A DNA stretch of 60,175 nt from Streptomyces sp. Isolate_45. GTDB lineage: Bacteria; Actinomycetota; Actinomycetes; Streptomycetales; Streptomycetaceae. The DNA lies in the NCBI RefSeq assembly GCF_024721315.2, contig NZ_JANFAK020000042.1, positions 1 to 60,175 on the forward strand. The letters run 5' to 3'. Below, piece after piece: positions 15,711 to 24,333 of the stretch (the first letter of the stretch is position 1; each line of letters opens with the position of its first letter). A program made the position numbers and the translations under genes. The notes below the pieces were generated by a model. That model made no database searches. It was not told the DNA's origin and saw only the letters and a list, made by a program, of their open reading frames with translations.

Positions 15711-16943
15711 GTGCCGCAGGGGTTCAAGGACGTGCCGAGGGTCGTGTGGCTGCTGGCCGCGGGGGTGTTCGTCAACGCCGTCGTCAGCTTCACCTTCGTC
15801 TTCGTCTTCCTCTACCTGACCGGCCCGCGCGGCCTCGGCGCCGCCGAGGCGGGCCTCGTCACCGGGATCGGGGGCGTCGGGCTGGTCGCCGGCAACTTCA
15901 CCGGCGGCTGGTACGGCGACCGCTTCGGCCACCGCCGCGTCCTGCTCGCCGCCTCCACCCTCGGCGGCCTGACGCTCATGGCCTTCCCGCTGCTCACCAC
16001 CCCGCTGCTGTACGCGGCCCTGCCGCTGGCCCAGTACGCCTCCGGCGTGGTCCGCGCGGCCAACGCTGCCCTGGTGGCCGTGACCGTCCCCGAAGGGAAC
16101 CGCCGCCAGGCGTTCGCCGTCGTACGGTGCGCGGCCAACGGTGGTTTCACCCTCGGCCCGCCGCTGGGCGCCCTGGTCGCGAGCGGCCTCTCGTACGAGT
16201 GGCTCTTCGTCGGCGACGGCCTCGGCACCCTCTTCTTCGCCCTGTGGACCGCCCGGGCCGTACCCGCCCGGGGAGCCGTCCGTGAGGGCGCCGCGGCCCC
16301 GGACGGGGGTCTGGGCCGCGGCGTCCTCGCGGAACTGCGGGCCCGCCCAGCCGTGCCGGCGCTGCTCGCGGCGATCATGGTGGTGGACGTGGTCTACCGG
16401 CAGCAGTACTTCACCTTCCCCGTCTTCCTCGCCGACCACGGCCTCGACGTACGCGCCTTCGGCCTCGTCATCGCCCTCAACGGGGCCGTCGTCCTGCTGC
16501 TGGAGCTGCCCGCCGCCGTCGCCCTGCGCGACCGGCCGCCGCTCGCGGTCATCGGGACCGGCCTCGTCCTCGTCGGAGCCGGGTACGCGGTACTGATCGC
16601 GGGCGCCGGGCCGGCGAGCGCCATCACGATGATGGTGCTGCTGAGCCTCGGCGAGATCCTCTACAAGACCACCGCCACCGCCTACGTGGCCGACCAGGCC
16701 CCCGAACACGCCGTCGGCCGGTTCCAGAGCCTGTACGCGGGGGTCTCGGTCTGCGGCGTCGTCATCGGGCCCTCCGCGGGCGGCGCCCTCTACGCGGCCG
16801 CCCCGGGGCTGCTGTGGCCGCTGTGCGCGGCGCTCGCGGGCGGGGCGGGCGCGGCCGTCATCGGGCTCTCGCTGCGGCAGGCACGACGCGCCGCGAGACC
16901 GTCACATGAGACCGGTTCGCGACCGCGGGCCGTCGCCGGTTAG
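15711..16943 (+). CDS. MFS transporter
   Basis: A 410-residue major facilitator with about twelve hydrophobic segments. The loop 2-3 motif is GGWYGDRFGHRR near residue 65. The C-terminal half keeps the matching membrane pattern. The start is GTG. Its divergent pairing with a redox-type HxlR regulator suggests export of a toxic or redox-active compound, but the substrate is not known. Ten bases separate its stop from dapD, whose own -10 lies inside the last codons of this gene. Confidence 0.9.
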   Translation: MPQGFKDVPRVVWLLAAGVFVNAVVSFTFVFVFLYLTGPRGLGAAEAGLVTGIGGVGLVAGNFTGGWYGDRFGHRRVLLAASTLGGLTLMAFPLLTTPLLYAALPLAQYASGVVRAANAALVAVTVPEGNRRQAFAVVRCAANGGFTLGPPLGALVASGLSYEWLFVGDGLGTLFFALWTARAVPARGAVREGAAAPDGGLGRGVLAELRARPAVPALLAAIMVVDVVYRQQYFTFPVFLADHGLDVRAFGLVIALNGAVVLLLELPAAVALRDRPPLAVIGTGLVLVGAGYAVLIAGAGPASAITMMVLLSLGEILYKTTATAYVADQAPEHAVGRFQSLYAGVSVCGVVIGPSAGGALYAAAPGLLWPLCAALAGGAGAAVIGLSLRQARRAARPSHETGSRPRAVAG

Positions 16944-16946
16944 GTT
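16941..16946 (+). promoter_or_regulatory. -10 element of leaderless dapD promoter
   Basis: TAGGTT (perfect TANNNT) is followed by exactly six bases and the dapD ATG, so the dapD mRNA probably starts at its first codon. The element overlaps the stop codon region of the MFS gene. Confidence 0.55.
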
Positions 16947-16952
16947 TCGGGC

Positions 16953-17933
16953 ATGACTGCTACGCGTACCACCGGCGCCGTCGCCGCCGGACTTGCCACC
17001 ATCACCGCCGACGGCACCGTCCTCGACACCTGGTTCCCCGCCCCCGAGCTGGCCGCCGAGCCGGGCCCGGCCGGAACCGAGCGCCTCACCGCCGAGCGGG
17101 CCGTGGAGCTCCTCGGCGCCGCCGCGGCCAAGGCCATCCGCTCGGACGCGGTCCGCGGTGTCGAGGTCGTAGCCGTCCGCACGGTCATCGCCTCCCTGGA
17201 GGACAAGCCGCTCGACGCCCACGACGCGTACCTGCGCCTGCACCTGCTGAGCCACCGCCTGGTCAAGCCGCACGGCCAGAACCTGGACGGCGTCTTCGGC
17301 CTGCTGACCAACGTCGCCTGGACCTCGCTGGGCCCGGTCGCCGTCGACCAGGTCGAGACCGTCCGCCTGAACGCCCGCGCCGAGGGCCTGCACCTCCAGG
17401 TCACCTCGATCGACAAGTTCCCGCGCATGACCGACTACGTGGCCCCCAAGGGCGTGCGCATCGCCGACGCGGACCGTGTCCGCCTCGGCGCGCACCTCGC
17501 CGAGGGCACCACCGTCATGCACGAGGGCTTCGTCAACTTCAACGCCGGCACCCTCGGCACCTCCATGGTCGAGGGGCGCATCTCCGCGGGCGTCGTCGTC
17601 GGCGACGGCTCCGACATCGGCGGCGGCGCGTCCACGATGGGCACCCTCTCGGGCGGCGGCAAGCAGATCATCTCGATCGGCGAGCGCACCCTGATCGGCG
17701 CCGAGGCGGGCGTCGGCATCGCGCTGGGCGACGAGTGCGTCGTCGAGGCGGGCCTCTACGTGACCGCGGGCACCCGCGTCACCCTGCCGGACGGCCAGAT
17801 CGTCAAGGCGCTGGAGCTCTCGGGCGCCAACAACATCCTCTTCCGCCGCAACTCGGTCTCCGGCGCCGTCGAGGCCCGCCCGTACAAGGCGGCCTGGGGC
17901 GGCCTCAACGAGGTCCTGCACAGCCACAACTGA
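16953..17933 (+). CDS. dapD: tetrahydrodipicolinate N-succinyltransferase
   Basis: DapD adds a succinyl group to tetrahydrodipicolinate on the route to meso-diaminopimelate (for the cell wall) and lysine. The 326-residue product has the actinobacterial form: an N-terminal helical domain (1-150), then a left-handed beta-helix built of hexapeptide repeats (RIADADRVRLGAHLAEGTTV, GRISAGVVVGDGSDIGGG, RTLIGAEAGVGIALGDECVV). The motif TVMHEGFVNFNAGTLGTSMVEGRIS is the succinyl-CoA and substrate site. It is a single gene with a leaderless promoter and its own terminator. Confidence 0.97.
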   Translation: MTATRTTGAVAAGLATITADGTVLDTWFPAPELAAEPGPAGTERLTAERAVELLGAAAAKAIRSDAVRGVEVVAVRTVIASLEDKPLDAHDAYLRLHLLSHRLVKPHGQNLDGVFGLLTNVAWTSLGPVAVDQVETVRLNARAEGLHLQVTSIDKFPRMTDYVAPKGVRIADADRVRLGAHLAEGTTVMHEGFVNFNAGTLGTSMVEGRISAGVVVGDGSDIGGGASTMGTLSGGGKQIISIGERTLIGAEAGVGIALGDECVVEAGLYVTAGTRVTLPDGQIVKALELSGANNILFRRNSVSGAVEARPYKAAWGGLNEVLHSHN

Positions 17934-17953
17934 CCCTCGCGGGCCGGTACGCG

Positions 17954-17986
17954 CGGCGCCCCCCACCCGACGGGTGAGGGGCGCCG
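17954..17986 (+). terminator. terminator after dapD
   Basis: A two-part stem: outer arms CGGCGCCCC and GGGGCGCCG, inner arms CACCC and GGGTG, with a single C/A mismatch between them and the loop GAC. Confidence 0.85.
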
Positions 17987-18036
17987 TTCGCGTGCCCGGT
18001 GCGCCCGCGGGGCGGGCGGGGTCCGGGGGAGGGGCG

Positions 18037-18357
18037 TCAGCGGAGCGGGATCCTGCGGATCAGGCCGGCGAAGGCCTCCCGCTCGGCCTCGGTCAGCTCC
18101 ACCGACTCCATCGGGTGCGATTGTGCGCCGCGCTGGGCCGGGATGACCGGCAGGCCCTCGTGGGCGGCCGGCTCGGGGTGGTGGAAGCGGCTGTCCCACA
18201 GCATGTGGCCGAGGCCGACGATCCAGACGAGCGCGGCCACGAACAGGATCGCGAGGCCTATTTCCTGGGCGGGCGAGATGGAGGGGAACACGCGGTCCTC
18301 CGCGGGGTGCGAGCGGGACGAGCCGGTACGTACGGGTCGAAGATCGGGCGTGCGCAT
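18037..18357 (-). CDS. small single-pass membrane protein
   Basis: I do not recognise this 106-residue protein. One hydrophobic segment, IGLAILFVAALVWIVGLGHMLW (about 35-56), lies between an Arg/Ser-rich N-terminus and a polar C-terminus that ends in an amphipathic helix (LTEAEREAFAGLIRRI). Another ATG in frame exists eight codons upstream (18381); neither has a clear ribosome binding site. Codon use is typical of Streptomyces, which supports a real gene. It lies between dapD and the nuclease gene, on the minus strand. Confidence 0.65.
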   Translation of the reverse strand: MRTPDLRPVRTGSSRSHPAEDRVFPSISPAQEIGLAILFVAALVWIVGLGHMLWDSRFHHPEPAAHEGLPVIPAQRGAQSHPMESVELTEAEREAFAGLIRRIPLR

Positions 18358-18490
18358 ACTCAACCACCACAACCGGCCCATTCGGGAGAGATGTGGCGAG
18401 GCTCACGCCAGGGCCGAAAGTCCCCACTTGTCCCGCAATGCCGGCCGAGCCGCGCCCACCCGGCCGCGCCGTTCCCGCCCCGGAACGGGG

Positions 18491-18528
18491 GCAGGGGGCC
18501 CGGGCGGGACGGCGCCCGGGCCCCCTGC
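18491..18528 (-). terminator. terminator of the nuclease gene
   Basis: A perfect 16-bp stem, GCAGGGGGCCCGGGCG against CGCCCGGGCCCCCTGC, with a 6-base loop. It lies 12 bases after the nuclease stop. Confidence 0.88.
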
Positions 18529-18540
18529 GGTCCGTGGGTG

Positions 18541-20388
18541 TTACGGGCGGAAGCGCAGCACCTGCGGGTCGTGGTCGCTGTTCTGCGCCGCGAACTCCGC
18601 GTTGATGTGCACGCTGTCGTACGTGAAGGTCTTGATCGCCGGGCTGGTCAGGATCTGGTCCAGCACCTGCGCGTTGCCCTGGTAGACGTAGGAGTACCGC
18701 TCCGCCTTCGGCAGCGACTTGATCGCCGGGTACAGCGCGCCGCCGTCCGCGAGGGCGTCCGTCGTGGCCGAGAACTCGAAGTCGTTGATGTCACCGAGGA
18801 CGAGCACGTTGGCGTTCTTCTGCGCCGCCAGGACGTCCTTGACGAAACCGTTCACCGCCTGGGCCTGGAGCAGTCGCTTGGCCTCCGAGGAGCGCACCGG
18901 CGGCTGGTGGTGCGAGGTCAGGCCCTCGTCGCCGCCCTTCGAGCCGAAGTGGTTGGCGATCACGATGACCGGCTTGCCCTTGAAGGAGAACTCGCCCGCC
19001 AGCGGCTTGCGGCTGTCCGCCCACGCGGGGTTCGCCGGGTCGACGCGGCCGGGGGAGCGGGTCAGCGCGGCCTTGCCGTTCACCGTGGTCACGCCGGTCG
19101 CCGTCACCGCGTCGCCCGGGGCGCGCTCGGTGAAGGAGACCCGCGCCGGGTTGAAGAGGAACACCTGACGGATGTTGCCGCCGGGCTCGCCGCCGTCCTT
19201 GTTGTTCTCCGGGTCGATGGTCCGCCACTGGTAGGCCGGGCCGCCGGCCGCCGCGATGGCCGCCGTGAACTTGGTCAGGGTCTGCTCGGCCGATACGACG
19301 CCGTCGTTCTTGGCGCCGTTGTCGTCCTGGATCTCCTCCAGGGCCAGGATGTCCGGGGAGGCGAGGTTCTCCACGACGGCCTTGGCCAGCGCGTCGAACT
19401 TCTCCTGCGGGTCGGTCGGGTCGAGGTTCTCGACGTTGTACGTGGCCACCGCGAGCTCGTTCGCGGCCTGCGCCTTGGTCTTCTCGGGGGCGAGGGTGCC
19501 CGCCTTGACGGTGCCCAGGGTGCGCGCCACCAGCGTGTAGCCGCCGAACTGGTTGAAGTCCAGGGGGCCCTCGGTGGTGCCGGTCAGCTTGTCGCCGACG
19601 TTGGCGACCGGGAAGGGCTGCTGCGCGACGGGCGCGAGCTGCTGGATCTGGAGGCGGCCGGTGTTCTGGGACTCGTACGAGCCGTAGACCGTCCCGCCGC
19701 GCTTGGCGGCGTTCTCCCAGCCCTTCACCGTGACCCACAGCTCGGAGTACGGGTCGGTGGCGCCGACGACGCGGGAGGTGCCGATCTTGACGTTCATGCC
19801 CTCCAGCGACTCGTAGAAGTCGAGCGCGAAGCGCGAGGGCTCCAGGGCCAGGCCGTTGATGCTGCCACCGGCGGCGGTGTCGCCGCCCGGGGCGTACTCG
19901 GCGGGGACCGTGTACTCGTTGATGGCGGTGGCCCGGGGCAGCGCGTTGCCCGAGGAGACCACGGTGACCGTCGGCTTCGAGATCTGGGTGGCCGACTGGT
20001 TACCGGAGTTGACGCCACCCGGGACGTACTCGCCGACCGTGCCCGAGACCTTGACCGCGTCGCCGACCGCGACGGTCGGGACCGAACCGGTGAAGACGAA
20101 GACGCCCTCGCTGGTCGCGTCGTCGTCGTCGGTGGCGTCGTCGGCGGACTGGATCCAGAAGCCGCGCGAACCGTACGTGCGCACGCCCGTGACGATGCCC
20201 TCGACGTCTGCGACGGCCTTGCCGTTGAGCGGGGATATCCGGGTCGTGCCCTGGATGTCGTGAATGCGTATCGGATCGGCGGACACGGCGCCTTCGGCCG
20301 CGTCGGCGGTACCGACGAGCAGGCCGGTGGCCAGCGCGGTGGCGACGAGGGCCGCGACGGCGGCGGAACGGGGATGCGAGGAGCGCAT
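18541..20388 (-). CDS. secreted ExeM/NucH-family endonuclease
   Basis: An extracellular DNase of 615 residues. It has a Sec signal peptide (SAAVAALVATALATGLLVGTADAAEG, cleavage near residue 29), an N-terminal OB-like or lamin-tail-like module (about 40-290, starting with IHDIQGTTRISPLNGKAVADVEGIVTGV), then a C-terminal endonuclease/exonuclease/phosphatase fold. Catalytic motifs of that fold are visible: VATYNVENLDP, ILALEEIQDDNG, FLFNPARVSF, VIANHFGSKGG, VLVLGDINDFEFS and the final NSDHDPQVLRF. The ATG at 20388 has GGAG nine bases upstream; an upstream in-frame start would spoil the signal peptide. A -35 TTGACA lies on the minus strand at 20483-20488. It probably scavenges nucleic acid. Confidence 0.93.
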   Translation of the reverse strand: MRSSHPRSAAVAALVATALATGLLVGTADAAEGAVSADPIRIHDIQGTTRISPLNGKAVADVEGIVTGVRTYGSRGFWIQSADDATDDDDATSEGVFVFTGSVPTVAVGDAVKVSGTVGEYVPGGVNSGNQSATQISKPTVTVVSSGNALPRATAINEYTVPAEYAPGGDTAAGGSINGLALEPSRFALDFYESLEGMNVKIGTSRVVGATDPYSELWVTVKGWENAAKRGGTVYGSYESQNTGRLQIQQLAPVAQQPFPVANVGDKLTGTTEGPLDFNQFGGYTLVARTLGTVKAGTLAPEKTKAQAANELAVATYNVENLDPTDPQEKFDALAKAVVENLASPDILALEEIQDDNGAKNDGVVSAEQTLTKFTAAIAAAGGPAYQWRTIDPENNKDGGEPGGNIRQVFLFNPARVSFTERAPGDAVTATGVTTVNGKAALTRSPGRVDPANPAWADSRKPLAGEFSFKGKPVIVIANHFGSKGGDEGLTSHHQPPVRSSEAKRLLQAQAVNGFVKDVLAAQKNANVLVLGDINDFEFSATTDALADGGALYPAIKSLPKAERYSYVYQGNAQVLDQILTSPAIKTFTYDSVHINAEFAAQNSDHDPQVLRFRP

Positions 20389-20689
20389 GGGCGGGAACTC
20401 CGGTGTGTGGAGGAGGTGGAGGGTGAACCCTGAGGGTCCCGATACATCTACGCGCGTCAATTTCCTGGGTGACCATCGACGTTGTCAAGGCCTCCAGGGG
20501 ATACACCGGCTGACTGTGGGATGAACCAAAGGCGATGGCCCCCCGGAGCTGCCCGAATTGCGTCTACGCTGGGTCGCCGTACGAGGCCTGACGGCCCGGC
20601 ACCGGCCCCGGAACGGGCCCCTGCGGGGGCTCGCCCGGGCGGGGCCGTCCCGTCGGGTCGCCGCCGCGTCGCATCACGTCCCTGTCCTG
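20389..20689. other. divergent intergenic region
   Basis: This stretch holds the promoters of the nuclease gene (minus strand, -35 TTGACA at 20483-20488 and a possible -10 GAAATT) and of the 508-residue protein gene (plus strand, -10 TACGCT at 20565-20570). No gene was seen in it. Confidence 0.5.
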
Positions 20690-20785
20690 TCGAGCCACCG
20701 TCCTGCCGAGCCACCGTTCCGTCGAGTCACCGCCCCGCCGCTTCAAGGCCCCGTCGCCGCAACGTCCCACCGCTTCAACGCCCCA
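20690..20785 (+). repeat. degenerate 16-bp tandem repeats in a 5' leader
   Basis: Six consecutive units of 16 bases follow the pattern YCGMNYCAMSGYCCCR; the first three are TCGAGCCACCGTCCTG, CCGAGCCACCGTTCCG and TCGAGTCACCGCCCCG, and the last three are more diverged. A weaker copy may precede them. They lie just upstream of the ribosome binding site of the next gene, so probably in its untranslated leader. Confidence 0.7.
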
Positions 20786-20815
20786 CGTCCCGTCGTGTCC
20801 GAGGAGAACCACCCC

Positions 20816-22342
20816 ATGTCCGCAGAGCCGCACCCCACGCTGCCGCCGGTACGGCTGCACTCCGATGCGGAGCTGGCCCGCGACGCCCTCGTCGCCCCGC
20901 TGTTCGCCCGTGCCGTCCGCCTCGCCCGCTGGGCCGGGCCCGACACCCGCGTCGATGTCGGCGGTGAACTCGTCGCCGACCAACTGCCCGAGGCCGCGGC
21001 CGTGCTCGGCCTCGACGCCGCCGACGAGGACGGCCCGGTCCACGCGAGCCAGGCCTGGCGGGTGGCCGTGGACACCGGGCTGGTCGACGTGACCGAACCC
21101 GAGGAGGACGCCGGCGACGGCGTCGAGGGCGGGGAGCCGGAGTACGGCACCGCCGCCCCGGGCGAGGACCTCGCCCTGCTGACCGGCGGGGCGCCCGGCG
21201 ACGTGCTCGACCTGTGGCTGGCGGCCCTGGACACCGTCCTCGCGGACGCGGCCGTGCCCGATTTGGACGACCTCGTCGAGGCCATGGACGCGGGCGGTGA
21301 GATCGACTTCGACCGGCTGGACTGGAACCCGCAGCGCGAGGCCGACTTCCTCGACGGCGTCCTCGCCAACCTCTACCTGCTCAGCGTCGCCGAGGGCGGC
21401 GCGGGCGATGCGCCGGTGCCCCTGCCCGTGCTCGCCGCGTCGATGATCGTTCCCGACGACATGGGTGATCCCAGCGACGCCGTACTGGAGCAGGTCTCGG
21501 ACGCGATGATGCGCCTCGACGACCAGTTCCGGCAGCTGGAGCCGATCGGGCTGGTCGAGTTCCGGCCCGTCGACGAGGCCCTGATGGTGGAAGCGGAGGA
21601 ACTCCCCGACCACGAGGGCGCCGAGGCTCCCGCGGCGGCCGCGGCCGCGGACCCCGACGGGTGGGACGACGATGACGAGGACGTCTCCCGGTACGGCATG
21701 GTCCGGCTGACCCCGCTCGGCCTGTACGGCGTCCGCGCCCGCATGCTGGAGGCCGGGGTGGAGGCCCCCGCGATCGGAGAACTCGCCGACAAGGGCGCGG
21801 ACACCCTCCTCGACACGGTCTCCTTCTACCCGGAGAGCGCCGCCCAGGCCGAGATCGAGCAGTGGCTGGCCGGCCGCGACCTGCCCGCGGCGGTCGCCGA
21901 ACTGCTGGCCGCGGCCCGCGGGGTGGACGAGGGCGGCCCGCTGCGCCGGCTGCGCTGCCAGCAGGCGCTCGCCCCCGCCGGACCGGAGGCCGAGGCGGCC
22001 GTCCGTGCCGTGCTGGACGACCCGGAGCTCGGCGGGCTCGCCCGGGTCTGGCTGGCCGAACGCGGGGCGGTCGACGTACCGGCGCCGGACGGGACCATGG
22101 TGTTCTGGCTGACGGTCGACACGATCGCGGCGCAGCTCGCCGCCGACGGCGAGACAGAAGAACTCCCGCTGCTGATGCGGTCGTTGACGGAACACCACAC
22201 CGGATTCTTCGACCAGGTCTGGCGGGTGGAGCACCCGGCGACGGCGTACGTCCTGGAGGCCATGGGTCGGCTGCACCCGGACAAGAAGGCGTCCAAGGAG
22301 GCCCGCAAGGCGGCGTTCAAGGCCCGCTCCCGGCAGCCCTGA
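20816..22342 (+). CDS. unrecognised acidic protein, paralogue of the 53.8-kb gene
   Basis: No function is recognised for this 508-residue acidic protein. Notable parts are an acidic run DDDDEDVSRYGMVRLTPLGLYGV (a possible winged-helix edge, near residue 300) and an Ala/Glu-rich helical C-terminus. The last 160 residues align with the protein encoded at 53760-55190: LARVWLAERGAVD with LLWLAEHDGVD, WLTVDTIAA with WLWVDTAAA, and VEHPATAYVLEAM with VGHPRTVQVLVAL. The N-terminal ARAVRLARWAGP motif is shared as well. GAGGAGAA lies seven bases before the ATG. The leader holds 16-bp repeats. Helical HEAT-like repeats are a possible fold for the C-terminus. Confidence 0.85.
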   Translation: MSAEPHPTLPPVRLHSDAELARDALVAPLFARAVRLARWAGPDTRVDVGGELVADQLPEAAAVLGLDAADEDGPVHASQAWRVAVDTGLVDVTEPEEDAGDGVEGGEPEYGTAAPGEDLALLTGGAPGDVLDLWLAALDTVLADAAVPDLDDLVEAMDAGGEIDFDRLDWNPQREADFLDGVLANLYLLSVAEGGAGDAPVPLPVLAASMIVPDDMGDPSDAVLEQVSDAMMRLDDQFRQLEPIGLVEFRPVDEALMVEAEELPDHEGAEAPAAAAAADPDGWDDDDEDVSRYGMVRLTPLGLYGVRARMLEAGVEAPAIGELADKGADTLLDTVSFYPESAAQAEIEQWLAGRDLPAAVAELLAAARGVDEGGPLRRLRCQQALAPAGPEAEAAVRAVLDDPELGGLARVWLAERGAVDVPAPDGTMVFWLTVDTIAAQLAADGETEELPLLMRSLTEHHTGFFDQVWRVEHPATAYVLEAMGRLHPDKKASKEARKAAFKARSRQP

Positions 22343-22480
22343 CCCGCAGGCTCTCGTTACGAGCCGCTCCGACCGGGGGACGCGTCCGGTGGTGCCTCCA
22401 GGGACCCACAACAGGCCGTTCCCCGGGTCGGAGTTCGCCATTTCGGGCTCTCTCAAGGGGACGTTCCCCATTTCTGGGTA

Positions 22481-22502
22481 GTTCAGCCGCCGTTCACGTA
22501 CG
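22481..22502 (+). promoter_or_regulatory. PHO box upstream of the PhoX-like gene
   Basis: Two 11-base direct repeats, GTTCAGCCGCC and GTTCACGTACG, fit the Streptomyces PhoP operator (GTTCACC-like units every 11 bases). Further GTTC units occur upstream at 22433 (GTTCGCCATTT) and 22463 (GTTCCCCATTT), which may extend the site. It lies 64 bases before the ATG. Confidence 0.65.
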
Positions 22503-22566
22503 GGCGGGAGCGTGTGCGCCGACGACCGTACGTCAGGCGCGCCACCTCCCCACTCCTGGAGACCCG

Positions 22567-24006
22567 ATGCCCCTCAGTCGTAGAGACTTCACCACCCGCA
22601 CCGCCCTCGCCGGGGCGGGCGTCGCCCTGACCGGAACGGTCGGCGCGCTCGCCACCGCCCCCGGGGCGCTGGCGGCCGGTGACGGAACGCGGCACGACGA
22701 GCAGGGCCGCCCGCACGGCCCCGGCTACGGCCCCCTCCTCCCGGACCCGGCCGGACTGCTCGCGCTGCCCGCCGGATTCACCTACCGGGTGATCACCCAC
22801 AGCGGCGTAACCACCCTCGAATCCGGTGAGAGCACCCCCTCCAACCACGACGGCACGGCCGCCTTCGCGGGACACCGGGGCGTCACCCTCCTCGTCAACA
22901 ACCACGAGCTGAAGGGCCCGCGCACGGGCTGGAAGCACCCCGTCCCGCTCGCCGAGGGCCTCGTCTACGACCCGGCCGCCGCGGGCGGCTGCACGGTCGT
23001 CGAGGTCCGGCGCGGCGGCGAGGTCGCCGAATGGGTGGGCATCGCCGGCACCTCCACCAACTGCGCGGGCGGCTCCACCCCCTGGGACACCTGGCTGACC
23101 TGCGAGGAGAACTCGGACCTGGCCGGCAGGAACGGCATGACCAAGGACCACGGGTACGTCTTCGAGGTCGACCCGTGCGACCGGCGGGCCAACCGCGACC
23201 CCCGCCCGATCAAGGCCTTCGGGAGGTACGACCACGAGGCCGTGGTCATCGACCCGCGCCAAGGTCACGCCTACCTCACCGAGGACGCCTCCGGCCCCAA
23301 CGGGCTGCTCTACCGCTGGACCCCGCCGCACGGGTTCCGACACGGACGCGGCAGGCTGCGTACGCTCGCCGCCGACGCCGGAGTCCTCGCCGCCGCCAAG
23401 TGCTTCGACAGCTCGGGCCGCTTCGTGGACGACCTCTCGCGGGCCACGCGGATCGGCACGGTGTACGGGGTCGACTGGGTGCCGGTCGCCGACCGCGACG
23501 CCCGGACGGTACCGGTGCGCAAGCAGTTCGGCGACGGCGCCGTCACCCGGGGGCGCAAGCTGGAAGGCATGTGGTGGGCCGACGGCGGGGCCTACTTCGT
23601 CTCCTCGTACGCGCGGGAGGAGAGCCCGGGCGCCGCGCACGACGGCCAAGTGTGGTTCTACGACCCCAAGCGGCGGACGGTCCGGCTGACCGTCCTCATC
23701 GGGGTGAACGCCGACCCGTCGACCGGCGGCGGTTACGACGGCCCGGACAACATCACCGTGTCGCCGTACGGCGGACTGGTCATCGCCGAGGACGGCAGCG
23801 GCCTCCAGCACCTGTTCGGCGCCACGGAATCGGGCCGCACCTATCCGTTGGCGCGCAACGAGCTGAACATCGGGTCGGCCGAGGAGCCCGAGTACTCGGA
23901 GTTCACCGGGGTGTGCTTCTCCCCGGACGGCCGCACCCTGTACGCCAACATCCAGGACCCGGGCATCATGCTGGCCGTCACCGGACCCTGGCGGCGCGGG
24001 CGCTGA
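22567..24006 (+). CDS. Tat-exported PhoX-like phosphatase (DUF839)
   Basis: This protein (479 residues) belongs to the PhoX/DUF839 family of secreted calcium- and iron-dependent phosphatases. A twin-arginine signal starts it (SRRDFTTR at residues 4-11, then a hydrophobic Ala/Gly-rich stretch to about 38). The family blocks are clear: STPSNHDGTAAF, LLVNNHEL, GTSTNCAGGSTPWDTWLTCEE, GRYDHEAVVIDP, YLTEDASGPNGLLYRW, KLEGMWWADGGAYFVSS, GPDNITVSPYGGLVIAEDG and EFTGVCFSPDGRTLY. These contain the Glu, Asp, His and Cys positions that bind metals in PhoX. The PHO box upstream fits induction by phosphate starvation through PhoR-PhoP. Confidence 0.92.
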   Translation: MPLSRRDFTTRTALAGAGVALTGTVGALATAPGALAAGDGTRHDEQGRPHGPGYGPLLPDPAGLLALPAGFTYRVITHSGVTTLESGESTPSNHDGTAAFAGHRGVTLLVNNHELKGPRTGWKHPVPLAEGLVYDPAAAGGCTVVEVRRGGEVAEWVGIAGTSTNCAGGSTPWDTWLTCEENSDLAGRNGMTKDHGYVFEVDPCDRRANRDPRPIKAFGRYDHEAVVIDPRQGHAYLTEDASGPNGLLYRWTPPHGFRHGRGRLRTLAADAGVLAAAKCFDSSGRFVDDLSRATRIGTVYGVDWVPVADRDARTVPVRKQFGDGAVTRGRKLEGMWWADGGAYFVSSYAREESPGAAHDGQVWFYDPKRRTVRLTVLIGVNADPSTGGGYDGPDNITVSPYGGLVIAEDGSGLQHLFGATESGRTYPLARNELNIGSAEEPEYSEFTGVCFSPDGRTLYANIQDPGIMLAVTGPWRRGR

Positions 24007-24027
24007 GACCGCCGCCGCGCGGCGGTC
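24007..24027 (+). terminator. terminator after the PhoX-like gene
   Basis: A perfect 9-bp stem GACCGCCGC / GCGGCGGTC with loop CGC starts at the base after the TGA stop. Confidence 0.7.
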
Positions 24028-24058
24028 GAGGGGGCGGGCGGGGGTGGGCGCGGCGCCG

Positions 24059-24232
24059 CTACTGGGCCGCGGTCGCCTCGGCGCGGGCCGTGGCCCACTC
24101 CTCCAGCAGGAACTCGTACGCGTCCGAGGGCCACTCGCCGTCCACCCGGGTCTCGACGAGGTGCCGGATCGCCTCGTTCGCCTCGGCGGCGGACGGGCGC
24201 GCGGGACCCGCGGGCCGGAGTGTCTTCTGCAT
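24059..24232 (-). CDS. small acidic protein of 57 residues
   Basis: I read an open frame from ATG at 24232 to TAG at 24059. The protein starts MQKTLRPAGPARPSAAEANE and has the helical, acidic core AIRHLVETRVDGEWPSDAYE followed by FLLEEWATARAEATAAQ. Third positions are almost all G or C and the amino acid make-up is that of a folded, helical protein, which supports a real gene. A -10 TAGCCT lies exactly six bases before the ATG on the minus strand, and no ribosome binding site is seen, so the mRNA may be leaderless. The function is unknown. Confidence 0.7.
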   Translation of the reverse strand: MQKTLRPAGPARPSAAEANEAIRHLVETRVDGEWPSDAYEFLLEEWATARAEATAAQ

Positions 24233-24333
24233 GGGTCAAGGCTACGGGCGGGCACCGGCGCAGACTTCCGTATTACGGGTGGGTTCGCTCACCCGGTTCG
24301 GCCGCCCGTAGCGCCATGTGCCCGCCCACCTGC

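Noticed and set aside
17974..20433. An 819-residue plus-strand open frame
   Set aside because: It lies antisense to the secreted nuclease gene; its translation is Val/Arg/Gly/Asp-rich low-complexity sequence, as expected for a mirror frame in high-GC DNA.
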